Positions 1 through 7,080 of a stretch of 7,080 nt of DNA are shown piece after piece. Numbering within the stretch: position 1 is the stretch's first letter; each line of letters begins with the position of its first letter. The notes beneath the pieces were generated by a model. It ran no database searches. It was given only the letters and a program-made list of their open reading frames with translations, and was not told the DNA's origin. The position numbers and the translations under genes are program-made. The stretch comes from Planctomycetota bacterium. Its GTDB lineage: Bacteria; Planctomycetota; Planctomycetia; Pirellulales; Lacipirellulaceae. The stretch is from the NCBI GenBank assembly GCA_022615465.1, contig JAKEGR010000156.1:1-7080 (forward strand), in the 5' to 3' direction.

Positions 1-337
1 CTGGCGGCCCACGCCCGAGTGGGATATGTACGTGGTGTTTCCGAATCCCAAGGTCCGTAAGTTCATGAGCGCCGTCGGCAACACGAAATGGTATTGGTTT
101 GTCGCCGGCGAATATGGCGGCGGCTCGTGGAGCGTGGACCGTGTTGGCCTTCCTGATCAGATCGACATCAACGACATCCGTGTGTCGGGTGGGTTCGAAT
201 GGGAAACCCAAACCTTCATCCGCAGCTTTGTGGAGATTGGCTACGTCTGGAATCGCGAGGTAATCTTCCGCTCCCATGACCCCACCGAATTCATACCCGA
301 CGACACGTTTATGGTCCGCGGCGGGATCAGTTTCTAG
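1..337 (+). CDS. DUF6268-type outer-membrane beta-barrel protein, C-terminal part
   Basis: This is the 3' end of a gene cut by the window start. The reading frame is open from base 2 to the TAG at 335-337, giving about 111 residues. The ATG at 26 is only an internal methionine: the frame is open upstream of it and the homology to the next gene extends across it. The visible part has alternating polar and aromatic strands typical of a beta-barrel (WYWFVAGEYGGGSW, FVEIGYVWNREV) and ends in Phe, the usual C-terminal residue of barrels inserted by BamA. It aligns along its whole length with the C-terminus of the next gene, including an identical DDTFMVR near the end. The pattern matches my recollection of planctomycete proteins annotated as DUF6268 family outer-membrane barrels, whose molecular function is unknown. 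The barrel call is fairly sure; the family number is from memory. Confidence 0.8.
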   Translation, partial: WRPTPEWDMYVVFPNPKVRKFMSAVGNTKWYWFVAGEYGGGSWSVDRVGLPDQIDINDIRVSGGFEWETQTFIRSFVEIGYVWNREVIFRSHDPTEFIPDDTFMVRGGISF

Positions 338-340
338 GAA
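336..340 (+). promoter_or_regulatory. Ribosome binding site of the second barrel gene, overlapping the upstream stop
   Basis: AGGAA shares two bases with the TAG stop of the preceding gene and lies 9 bases before the ATG at 350. It is the best ribosome site near this start and supports both the choice of ATG and translational coupling of the two barrel genes. Confidence 0.6.
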
Positions 341-349
341 TGCACTGCC

Positions 350-1660
350 ATGAACCAGGAGGCAGCGGCCACGGAGCAGCAGGCGCGGAAGAACCTGTCG
401 GCGGCGAGCAGGGCCGCCTGCGAACCCGCTTCCTGGTACACGTTGCGACAAACACTTGCTCGCTTCGCTGCCAACGGCTTCTTTATTCTGCTACTCGCAA
501 CCGCCGACGCACAGCCTCCTTACCCCACCGAGGCTGGTAGTCAACGACCAGGAGGGGAGACAAGCGGATCTTTCGCGCCGATCACTACCGAGCCACAGGC
601 TCACTCGCCCGCCCCGATTGTCACTTATGAATCGCCGCCGGCTACTGGTTCTTTCTATGGCGAGTCCGGAGCAGCACCGATCGGCGCGCCGAGTGTTCCC
701 GTTGCCGCCGGCCCACAAGCGGCCGCTGAACCAGATCATAGCCAAACCTGGCAAAGCTATCCCGCGCCCGGCAGCGTCGCTCCTGCTGCCACGCCGGCCT
801 TCATCGGCCAAGGACCGACCGATCCTAGCACCACCGAACCGGGCAACCCCAAGTCACTTCTCCCGCCTGGCACGCGTGATGGAGTGTTCCAAAAGGTGAA
901 ATTCACCGGCACCTGGATGCCGCAGCTTGAGAACGACAGCCTGGGCTGGACCGATCTGCGAACTGAAGTCGTCTTCGGGCTGCCGTTTTTCACCCGCGAA
1001 ACGCCGCTGGTGATCACGCCAAGCTATGAAGCCCACTTTCTCGATCGACCGATCGGCATCGACTTGCCACCACGGCTGCACGACGCGGCAATCGACTTCC
1101 ATCATTTCCGCCGTGTCGGCGATCACTGGATCATCGACGCCTCCGTGACGCCCGGCGTGTATGCCGATGATTATAGCTTTGATTCGAGCGACGCAATCCG
1201 CGTCAGCGGCCGGGGATTGGCGATTTATGAGCCATCCCCTCAGTGGAGATGGATCATGGGCGTCGCCTACCTTGATGGTGCGGGTTGGGATGTCGTCCCG
1301 GTGGCCGGCGTGGCCTATTCGCCCAACGACGACACGAAGTACGAACTCGTGTTTCCACGCCCGCAGATCGCCTGGCGGCTACCGAGTTCTCCGGTGCCCG
1401 GCATCGATGAACGCTGGTTTTACATTGGCGCCGAATTTGGCAGCGGCATCTGGGCGATTGAGCATGTCAACGGCTCGCCTGATGTGCTTGTCTCGCGCGA
1501 CTATCGCATCCTCATGGGCCTCGAACGCAAGATCATTGGCGGCCTGTCGCGACGAATCGAAATCGGCTACGTCTTCGGCCGTCAAATCGAGTTAGACAGC
1601 ACCCCCGGCGAGATCAATCTCGATGACACCTTCATGGTCCGCACCGGCCTGGTGTATTGA
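350..1660 (+). CDS. DUF6268-type outer-membrane beta-barrel protein, full length
   Basis: This 436-residue protein is a complete paralogue of the barrel whose end precedes it by 12 bases. Residues 1-31 form an unusually long N-region. Residues 32-54 look like a signal peptide (hydrophobic FFILLLATA, likely cut after ADA at 54). Residues 55-175 are a low-complexity Pro/Ala/Ser/Thr-rich linker. Residues 180-436 form the barrel, with LPPR at 239-242, short aromatic strands, DDTFMVR at 425-431 and a terminal Tyr. The resemblance to planctomycete DUF6268 barrels is strong from memory; their substrate or function is not known, and none can be read from the sequence. The ATG at 350 is preferred for its ribosome site. 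An in-frame TTG at 443 would give a compact signal peptide starting right before RQTLARF but has no ribosome site. The protein is expected in the outer membrane, with the linker on the periplasmic side (inference). Confidence 0.85.
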   Translation: MNQEAAATEQQARKNLSAASRAACEPASWYTLRQTLARFAANGFFILLLATADAQPPYPTEAGSQRPGGETSGSFAPITTEPQAHSPAPIVTYESPPATGSFYGESGAAPIGAPSVPVAAGPQAAAEPDHSQTWQSYPAPGSVAPAATPAFIGQGPTDPSTTEPGNPKSLLPPGTRDGVFQKVKFTGTWMPQLENDSLGWTDLRTEVVFGLPFFTRETPLVITPSYEAHFLDRPIGIDLPPRLHDAAIDFHHFRRVGDHWIIDASVTPGVYADDYSFDSSDAIRVSGRGLAIYEPSPQWRWIMGVAYLDGAGWDVVPVAGVAYSPNDDTKYELVFPRPQIAWRLPSSPVPGIDERWFYIGAEFGSGIWAIEHVNGSPDVLVSRDYRILMGLERKIIGGLSRRIEIGYVFGRQIELDSTPGEINLDDTFMVRTGLVY

Positions 1661-1836
1661 TTGACTTTCCGGCCGGCCGCGTTTTATTGATCCTCGCTGG
1701 CAAAAAAATCGGGAACATCCGTCGTCAATCCAACCGATCGATCCTTCTTTCTCCTTGCACTATCGACGAGTCCCCCCCTGTCCGACGTGCCGTAGTGGAT
1801 TGGCAGATTGGGTTCGGGCTGCCGTGCTCCTGGGGA

Positions 1837-1865
1837 TATCAAACCGCGGCAGGGACAAGTATAAT
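1837..1865 (+). promoter_or_regulatory. Possible promoter of the DUF1080 gene
   Basis: A perfect -10 hexamer TATAAT sits at 1860-1865 in an otherwise GC-rich stretch. The hexamer 17 bases upstream (TATCAA, 1837-1842) is a poor match to TTGACA, and there is no TG of an extended -10. Transcription from here would give a leader of roughly 105 bases. Only the -10 is convincing. Confidence 0.35.
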
Positions 1866-1964
1866 CACTGCCAGTCCCGCAGCCGCCTGGGAAAAGTCAG
1901 TTCCCGACGGTGGTGGGGTCCAGACCAGGGATGCTGGACTACCAAGACAGGATTAACGCTCAAC

Positions 1965-1970
1965 AGAGGA
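1965..1970 (+). promoter_or_regulatory. Ribosome binding site of the DUF1080 gene
   Basis: AGAGGA lies 6 bases before the ATG at 1977. It fixes that ATG as the start, although the frame remains open upstream to 1755. Confidence 0.75.
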
Positions 1971-1976
1971 AAAACC

Positions 1977-2651
1977 ATGACCACACACCGACTCGCTATG
2001 TTCGCGATCTCTCTGATTCTGGCCCTTGGCGCGCTGCCCGCATTTGCGGAGCAGACCGTCAACCTGTTCGACGGCAGAGACCTCACGGGCTGGACGAAGC
2101 GCGGCGGTGCAGCCACGTATGCAGCCGAAGACGGTGCAATCGTCGGCCGCAGCGTGCCAAACACATGGAACACGTTCCTGGCTACCGACAAGGAGTACGA
2201 CAATTTCGTGCTCGAATTCGATGTCAAGGTGGACGGGCCAGACTTCAACTCCGGCGTCCAAATCCGCAGCCACAGTCGGCTCAAGGACGACAAGGAGCAG
2301 GTGTTTGGCTACCAGGTGGAAATCGATCCGAGCGATCGCAGTTATTCGGGCGGCATTTACTGGGAAGGGGGCAGTCCGGAACGCGAAGGCGGCTGGCTCT
2401 TCGATCTAGCCAACAACGAAGCCGCCCGCAAAGCGCTCCGTCAGGGCGAGTGGAACCATCTGAAGATCGTTGCCAACGGCCGCCGCATCCAGACCTGGGT
2501 CAACGACGTTCCTGCGGCGGACTACACCGACACGGACGACAAAGCATTCACCCCCGCGGGCTTTATCGGATTGCAAGTCCACTCGGTCGGCGACCGCACC
2601 GACACCAAGGAAGTCCGCTGGAAGAACATCAAGCTGACGGAACTGGAGTAG
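1977..2651 (+). CDS. Secreted DUF1080 (3-keto-disaccharide hydrolase family) protein
   Basis: This is a 224-residue protein with a clean signal peptide (hydrophobic residues about 7-22, PAFA then cleavage after Ala24), so it is exported to the periplasm or beyond. The rest is a single jelly-roll domain of the DUF1080 / PF06439 family. Visible hallmarks are LFDGRDLTGW at 30-39, DGAIVG at 52-57, the strand NFVLEFDVKV at 76-85, NSGVQIRS at 91-98, GYQVEID at 111-117, GGIYW at 125-129, GEWNHLKI at 157-164 and the closing strand EVRWKNIKLTEL at 212-223. Members are very numerous in planctomycetes. Some characterised members hydrolyse 3-keto-glycosides, but the fold is lectin-like and many members are untested, so activity here is inference. 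The length suits a single stand-alone domain with no cytochrome or other fused module. It has its own leader and converges on the lptD-like gene, so it is probably a single-gene transcript. Confidence 0.9.
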   Translation: MTTHRLAMFAISLILALGALPAFAEQTVNLFDGRDLTGWTKRGGAATYAAEDGAIVGRSVPNTWNTFLATDKEYDNFVLEFDVKVDGPDFNSGVQIRSHSRLKDDKEQVFGYQVEIDPSDRSYSGGIYWEGGSPEREGGWLFDLANNEAARKALRQGEWNHLKIVANGRRIQTWVNDVPAADYTDTDDKAFTPAGFIGLQVHSVGDRTDTKEVRWKNIKLTELE

Positions 2652-2678
2652 TACCGGTTTTCTGACACGGCATTCGTA

Positions 2679-5600
2679 TCACTCCAAGCCGTACGCGCCG
2701 GCGGGCGGGATGTAGATCCCGGTGCGGCGTGTGACGTTGAGCGTTGGCAGGAAGCGTGGCTCGACGAGGAAACTCACACTGACGTTGTCTTTCGATTCGT
2801 TGTAGTTCGCGCCCAAGGTCGCGATGAGCGATTCGCCGATCCGGCTGAAGTAGAACGACTCGCTAACGTTGCCGGGAGTGCCGAGGTCGATCATGGTGCT
2901 GGCGGAGCCGATCCACTTGGTGCTCATGCGATAATTGAGCGTCGCCGTGATGATGTTGGCCTGGACGACGCCGTCGATTGTGCGGAAGCCGAGGTAGGCG
3001 TTGCCATGTTCGGGGCGGGTGAGGAGCGTACCGATGGAGGCGGTTCGCAGGCCATCTCCGAAGAAATCAGCGGCGCCATCGGAAAGGATCGAAAAGCGGT
3101 CGCCCAGGTGCCAGCGGAAATCGTAGTCGGCCAGGCCCAACGGCTGGCCGAAGTTGTCGCGTTCATCTTGGGGAAACCAGGTGGCGTTGGTATCGAAGGT
3201 CATCCAGTCGACGATCCGCTCGTAGCCCAACGGCCCACGCTTGGTCTGCAGGCGATGGCGCATGCCGAGGCGGACGGCCGAAAGGTCGTCGGCAATCTCG
3301 GTCGAGGGCGAGGTAACCCAACTCTGCATGCCGGAGCGGAGGGCGTAGAACCTGGGATCGAACTTCGGATCGATAAATGACGGCGGGCCGGGGATGGCGT
3401 AGACGCCGGCCAGGTTGCCGCCAAATGGCGAGAAAAACAGCCGGCGGCGGAATTCCTCGATCGAGTCGTCGTCCAACTCATCGTAGAGCGGGAACTCGTT
3501 AATATCCTGGTTCGCGTCTGCGTAAAATGCTTCGGCGTCGAAAACGACCTTGTGCGCGAGACCGTTGAGATTGAACAGCGGGTCGCGAACCGTCGGATCA
3601 ACGGCCCAGAAAGGAATGCTGGCCCGAACGCCGAGTTGTCCGTAGGCCCGCTCGATCGCGTTGCCCTCAATATCCTCGCCCCAGTGGGCAAGTTCGCCCA
3701 GCGCGTAGGGCACGACCTTGAACGGCGCGAGATCGAGCGGGTAGTCGATTTCTTGCCGGGTGACGAGCCGCTCGCCCGCGCCGGAGACAGGCACGCCAGC
3801 GCTGTCCTCTTCCCACGGCAGCAGGGTCCAATCGGTGGTGTTCGTGGCCTTGGTCGCAATGCCAATGTCGGCATAGGCGGCCTGGGAATGGGCAAACCAC
3901 GTGAGCTGATCTCCGAGGAGGGGCTGGCCGAGCAAGTAGTGGTCGGCGCGCGGGAGCCACTGCGTTTGCGTGAAAAAGTCGTTGAGCCGCCCGTTGGCTT
4001 CGATGGAGAGCGACTGGTTATCAAACAACCGCTTGAGCCGCACGCCGGTGAGCTGGTCCTTATTTTCGTCCCATTCCTGCTCGTAATACTGTTCGAGGAA
4101 ATTTCGGTCGCTGATCCAGCCGACCTCGGCCTGAACGGTCCAGTCGTCGAGCAGCCCGCCGACGAGTTGCTGGCGATGGTTCCAGAACGCCCGGCCGCGG
4201 AACTTCTCTTCCGGCACGACGTTTCGCCGGTCACGGCCGAGGTTATCGATGCCGCCATCGTCGATGAACCAGAGATCGGCTCGCCCATCGGTCGTCCCCA
4301 TGATGCTGAAGAAGCGGTCGCGATGGTACTCGACGCCGGTACCGAAACCCAATCCGCGTTTGCTCAGCCAGTCGAGATTGAGGTCCCACTCGACCCCCTC
4401 GGTCGGCTCCATACCGAGGAGCTGGAAGGCATCAAGCTCGAACAGCGTCTGAAAACCAAAGATCGAGTCGTTGCGGATACGCACGTTGTCAATGAAGTAT
4501 GACGGCTTCTCGAGATCGGTGGCGAGCGTTGGCCACCAGAAGACGGGCACTCCGGAGACGTACAGGAAATTGTTCTGACTTTCGGCGTGTTGTTGATGAT
4601 CAACGACCGACTGACCGCTGAATGGGTCGACAATCGGCATGCCAGTGATCGGATCGACGGCAGTTCGCTGGTTGTCCTGGAAGGTAATGGTCTGCGAAGC
4701 GAAGTGGTAGCTTGGCTCTTCCAGGCGGCTGGTGGTAACGAAGGCGTCCTGGGCGACGAACCGCGATTCGTCCAATTGACGGAGCGAGCCTGCGCGGAGC
4801 CGCACCAATCCTTGATATTGGCGGCCATCGAGCGGCGGCAAGGGCGTGAGCATCTCGGCATTCAAGATGATGCCGAGTTGGCGGCGGACGTCGTAGAACA
4901 TGCGGTCGGCGTAGACGATGCGGTCGCCTTGGCGAAAGACAATATTGCCTTCCAGGTAGATCTCGAGAGGAAGCTCATTCTGCTGAGTCAATTGATTGGG
5001 ATTGCGGGCGTCGATTCCGCGGGTCCAGATGACGGCCCGGTCGGTTTCGATGTCGATATCACCGAGTGGACCAACCGCTTCGGGCAACCCCTCAACCGAG
5101 AGGCCCTGAATGACCACATTCACGCCGCCACTGAATACAAGGGCGGTTTCGCCGTTGGGCAGCGAACTGCTTTCGAAGTTCGGACCCATCCCCTCGCTCC
5201 GCCCAAAGATCTGCACGCGGCGGAAGTTGGCACGCGACGGTACGTCAGGCCCAGGGGCTGGAACCGTTTGGGGAACTGGCAACGTCGGCGGAGCGAACTG
5301 GGCCGGCTGGACCGCACGATCGAGATGTGCTGCTGGTTGAGAACCAAGCGTAACACGTTCGGCCGGTGGCGGCGTGAACCTGGCCAACCCGCGGGCGACG
5401 ATCGGCGGCTTTTCCGCAGGCTCCGTTCCAGCCAGAGGCAATTGCAAATTGATCCGCGACCCGGTGACGAAGCGGCCGAACCAATCGGGCGCCTCGATGC
5501 GGCCCGTGGTGTGCGCCGGAAAGGGAATCGATGTCGCACTCGCATTTGCCGGGGGACGGGTGCTGACCTCCGGCGCGATATTTTCGAGCGAGATGGGTTC

Positions 5601-5978
5601 CCCGTCGTTGCGTTCAAAGTAAGCGATTACCAGCGACGGCTGGCGGCCTGGCCGACTGCTATCCGCGTTGTCGATCCACAGCACCGCCCGCGGGCCTCGC
5701 ACGTGTGTCGTGCCCTGACTCACCTGGCAATGGCCTTCGAGCAGCCATACGTCGTAAGTCCCTTGCTTCCAGTGCTGGGCGCGGTCGGCGGAAACGGCAA
5801 CCGGCTGGTTTTGTTCGGGCCGAGGCAAGAAGATATCTGCTTCTTGTGCGGGAGCAGGCATTGGCATCCACGCAGCCATCGGCAGGGCCAACCACAGTGC
5901 AAACCACAGAATTGCCACCCGCCGGCGCGCATCGCGAGCGCACGGCTGGAGTGGCGATCTTGTAGACCGCTGTAGCAT
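2679..5978 (-). CDS. lptD: LptD-like outer-membrane LPS assembly protein
   Basis: The protein is about 1,099 residues, longer than E. coli LptD (784). LptD forms the outer-membrane barrel that receives lipopolysaccharide from the periplasmic LptA bridge and inserts it into the outer leaflet. Numbering from the ATG at 5978, residues 1-45 form a signal peptide (RRR, then VAILWFALWLALPMAAW, cut near APAQ). Residues 58-125 are an OstA/LptA-like segment (LLEGHCQVSQG). Residues about 136-250 are a Pro/Ala-rich linker. Residues 276-377 are a second OstA-like segment (IYLEGNIVFRQGDRIVYADR). About 465-1099 is the LptD-type barrel, opening with FLYVSGVPVFWWP. The mature chain has one cysteine (residue 84), so the E. 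coli disulfide scheme cannot apply. The start is uncertain: the frame opens at GTG 6083, with another ATG at 6047. None has a good ribosome site; 5978 best fits the signal peptide. The family call is confident, orthologous function less so. Confidence 0.83.
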   Translation of the reverse strand: MLQRSTRSPLQPCARDARRRVAILWFALWLALPMAAWMPMPAPAQEADIFLPRPEQNQPVAVSADRAQHWKQGTYDVWLLEGHCQVSQGTTHVRGPRAVLWIDNADSSRPGRQPSLVIAYFERNDGEPISLENIAPEVSTRPPANASATSIPFPAHTTGRIEAPDWFGRFVTGSRINLQLPLAGTEPAEKPPIVARGLARFTPPPAERVTLGSQPAAHLDRAVQPAQFAPPTLPVPQTVPAPGPDVPSRANFRRVQIFGRSEGMGPNFESSSLPNGETALVFSGGVNVVIQGLSVEGLPEAVGPLGDIDIETDRAVIWTRGIDARNPNQLTQQNELPLEIYLEGNIVFRQGDRIVYADRMFYDVRRQLGIILNAEMLTPLPPLDGRQYQGLVRLRAGSLRQLDESRFVAQDAFVTTSRLEEPSYHFASQTITFQDNQRTAVDPITGMPIVDPFSGQSVVDHQQHAESQNNFLYVSGVPVFWWPTLATDLEKPSYFIDNVRIRNDSIFGFQTLFELDAFQLLGMEPTEGVEWDLNLDWLSKRGLGFGTGVEYHRDRFFSIMGTTDGRADLWFIDDGGIDNLGRDRRNVVPEEKFRGRAFWNHRQQLVGGLLDDWTVQAEVGWISDRNFLEQYYEQEWDENKDQLTGVRLKRLFDNQSLSIEANGRLNDFFTQTQWLPRADHYLLGQPLLGDQLTWFAHSQAAYADIGIATKATNTTDWTLLPWEEDSAGVPVSGAGERLVTRQEIDYPLDLAPFKVVPYALGELAHWGEDIEGNAIERAYGQLGVRASIPFWAVDPTVRDPLFNLNGLAHKVVFDAEAFYADANQDINEFPLYDELDDDSIEEFRRRLFFSPFGGNLAGVYAIPGPPSFIDPKFDPRFYALRSGMQSWVTSPSTEIADDLSAVRLGMRHRLQTKRGPLGYERIVDWMTFDTNATWFPQDERDNFGQPLGLADYDFRWHLGDRFSILSDGAADFFGDGLRTASIGTLLTRPEHGNAYLGFRTIDGVVQANIITATLNYRMSTKWIGSASTMIDLGTPGNVSESFYFSRIGESLIATLGANYNESKDNVSVSFLVEPRFLPTLNVTRRTGIYIPPAGAYGLE

Positions 5979-6142
5979 CAAGTTGAACTGGTGGCCGAAG
6001 ATCAGAACGGCATCCTTGCCAAATGAAAAGCAGGCGTGGACGGGCATTCGCACGCAAATCGCCGCGCGGAACTGCCGTGGCACGTGTCACAACACCAGAT
6101 GCCGCAGGCAATTACGAAAAGACGCAGCAAAAAATCCGGCGG

Positions 6143-6172
6143 ATTATAGGAAAGACCCCGGCAGCCGGTCAA
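6143..6172 (-). promoter_or_regulatory. Sigma70-type promoter of lptD
   Basis: Reading the minus strand, TTGACC (6172-6167) is followed after 18 bases by TATAAT (6148-6143): five of six and six of six matches to the housekeeping consensus. Transcription would begin near 6136. That leaves a leader of about 50, 90 or 160 bases depending on whether lptD starts at 6083, 6047 or 5978. The good match suggests that lptD is expressed independently of sucD. Confidence 0.65.
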
Positions 6173-6191
6173 GCCGCGTTGTGCCGGATTG

Positions 6192-6207
6192 CACCTTTCG
6201 CAAGGTG
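6192..6207 (-). other. Small perfect hairpin upstream of the lptD promoter
   Basis: On the minus strand CACCTT and AAGGTG pair perfectly around a GCGA loop, a member of the stable GNRA tetraloop class. It lies 19 bases upstream of the lptD -35. It could fold in the RNA running out of sucD, but no U-run follows in that direction, so it does not look like an intrinsic terminator. Confidence 0.4.
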
Positions 6208-6230
6208 TTTTGCGACAACATTTTGCGGCG

Positions 6231-6265
6231 CGCTGGTGCCACTGCTTGCTTACCTGGCAGCAGCG
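6231..6265. repeat. Inverted repeat (stem-loop) between sucD and lptD
   Basis: CGCTGGTGCCA (6231-6241) and TGGCAGCAGCG (6255-6265) are inverted copies over 11 bases with one mismatch, around a 13-base loop. No T-run follows on either strand. It may help form a structured 3' end for the sucD transcript; the role is unknown. Confidence 0.5.
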
Positions 6266-6296
6266 TCCTCGCGTCAGGCAAATCAAAGGGGGTGAT

Positions 6297-6380
6297 CGTA
6301 GGGAACGTGCCTCCGTGCCGTTCCGGTATTTTCGTTATTCACGGAACGCCAGGGACGGCGTCCCCTACGGACGTTCCGTG
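6297..6380. repeat. REP-like palindromic repeat block downstream of sucD
   Basis: The outer arms CGTAGGG (6297-6303) and CCCTACG (6363-6369) are exact inverted copies, and the flanking 26-27 bases form an imperfect inverted repeat. Inside and beyond, the motif alternates GGAACG (6302), CGTTCC (6319), GGAACG (6343), CGTTCC (6372), giving two adjacent hairpins. The second has 9-base perfect arms CACGGAACG (6340-6348) and CGTTCCGTG (6372-6380), with a nested GGGACG/CGTCCC palindrome (6352-6364). The block starts 20 bases past the sucD stop. The organisation resembles REP/BIME elements or small transposon-derived repeats. Whether it is dispersed in the genome cannot be seen here. Confidence 0.6.
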
Positions 6381-6399
6381 CCCATGGGTAACACGTTGC

Positions 6400-7080
<681 letters not shown>

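Larger units (their letters stand above)
1661..1976 (+). other. Intergenic region with leader of the DUF1080 gene
   Basis: These 316 bases separate the barrel gene from the DUF1080 gene. The first 180 or so hold nothing I can name apart from a GC-rich palindrome (GGCCGGCC, 1671-1678). The second half holds a perfect TATAAT (1860-1865), then two small stem-loops: GGGAA/TTCCC at 1889-1905 and GTCCAG/CTGGAC at 1918-1939. A clear ribosome site follows. Reading frames crossing the region show no recognisable protein. Confidence 0.6.
5979..6399 (-). other. Intergenic region between sucD and lptD
   Basis: These 421 bases hold no recognisable gene. From the sucD side they contain a palindromic repeat block (6297-6380), an 11-base-pair stem with one mismatch (6231-6265), a small perfect hairpin with a GNRA-type loop on the minus strand (6192-6207), and then the lptD promoter (6143-6172) and leader. 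The last 105 bases next to lptD remain open in its frame and could be coding if the GTG at 6083 is used. Confidence 0.6.

Noticed and set aside
1669..1686. Possible terminator (GC palindrome followed by TTTT) after the second barrel gene
   Set aside because: The palindrome CCGGCCGG has no loop of workable size and the T-run is only four bases and interrupted; not strong enough to list.
1657..1956. Small TTG-started frame overlapping the end of the second barrel gene
   Set aside because: It has no ribosome site, no recognisable product and unconvincing composition, and it covers the candidate promoter.
1755..1976. N-terminal extension of the DUF1080 protein from an upstream ATG
   Set aside because: It would bury the signal peptide about 75 residues in, and the ATG at 1977 has a good AGAGGA site.
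1910..2665. 251-residue frame overlapping the DUF1080 gene in another frame
   Set aside because: The product is Arg/Gln/Pro-rich and looks like a frame-shifted reading of the DUF1080 gene, which has the clear signal peptide, motifs and ribosome site.
3552..4502. 316-residue open frame on the plus strand opposite lptD
   Set aside because: Same situation: no ribosome site, promoter or recognisable family, so it is read as a shadow of the lptD frame.
4587..5975. 462-residue open frame on the plus strand opposite lptD
   Set aside because: It runs antisense within a convincing LptD frame, its product shows no domain or signal peptide that I recognise, and long antisense open frames are common in GC-rich genes.
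6192..6210. Plus-strand terminator: CACCTT/AAGGTG hairpin followed by TTTT
   Set aside because: No plus-strand gene ends nearby to be terminated, and the stem is short. On the minus strand, where sucD could read in, no T-run follows.
5979..6399. tRNA or other known RNA gene in the sucD-lptD gap
   Set aside because: No cloverleaf, T-loop GTTCRA motif or CCA end could be found; the hairpins present do not fit a tRNA.

Overview
The window looks like a chromosomal piece of a planctomycete, most likely of the Pirellula/Rhodopirellula-like branch. This rests on protein families: two tandem outer-membrane barrels of the DUF6268 type, a small secreted DUF1080 (3-keto-disaccharide hydrolase type) protein, and a long, divergent LptD-like protein. 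Base composition is moderately GC-rich, and several genes lack a clear Shine-Dalgarno. The genus is inference; no rRNA or tRNA gene is visible.

Layout. The plus strand carries the 3' end of one DUF6268-type barrel gene (1-337). A paralogue (350-1660) follows after 12 bases, with its ribosome site overlapping the upstream stop, so the two form an operon. A 316-base gap (1661-1976) holds a possible promoter and a short structured leader. It leads to a secreted DUF1080 protein (1977-2651). The minus strand carries an LptD-like LPS-assembly protein (about 5978 down to 2679), convergent with the DUF1080 gene and only 27 bases from it. Upstream of lptD is a 421-base gap (5979-6399) with a good sigma70-type promoter (TTGACC-N18-TATAAT) reading into lptD, and beyond it a cluster of hairpins, including a REP-like palindromic repeat. 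The minus strand then carries the C-terminal three quarters of sucD (7080 down to 6400), cut by the window edge.

How the genes relate. Three of the five products are predicted outer-membrane barrels or barrel-linked assembly factors, and a fourth is secreted, so the block is mostly cell envelope. SucD is central metabolism and shows no functional link to lptD beyond position and strand. The lptD promoter and the hairpin block suggest that lptD is transcribed independently of sucD.

I found no CRISPR array, phage, transposase, toxin-antitoxin or defence genes, and no evidence of a new multi-gene system. The items most worth a second look are the palindromic repeat downstream of sucD, the unusual architecture and near absence of cysteine in the LptD-like protein, and the tandem barrel duplication.
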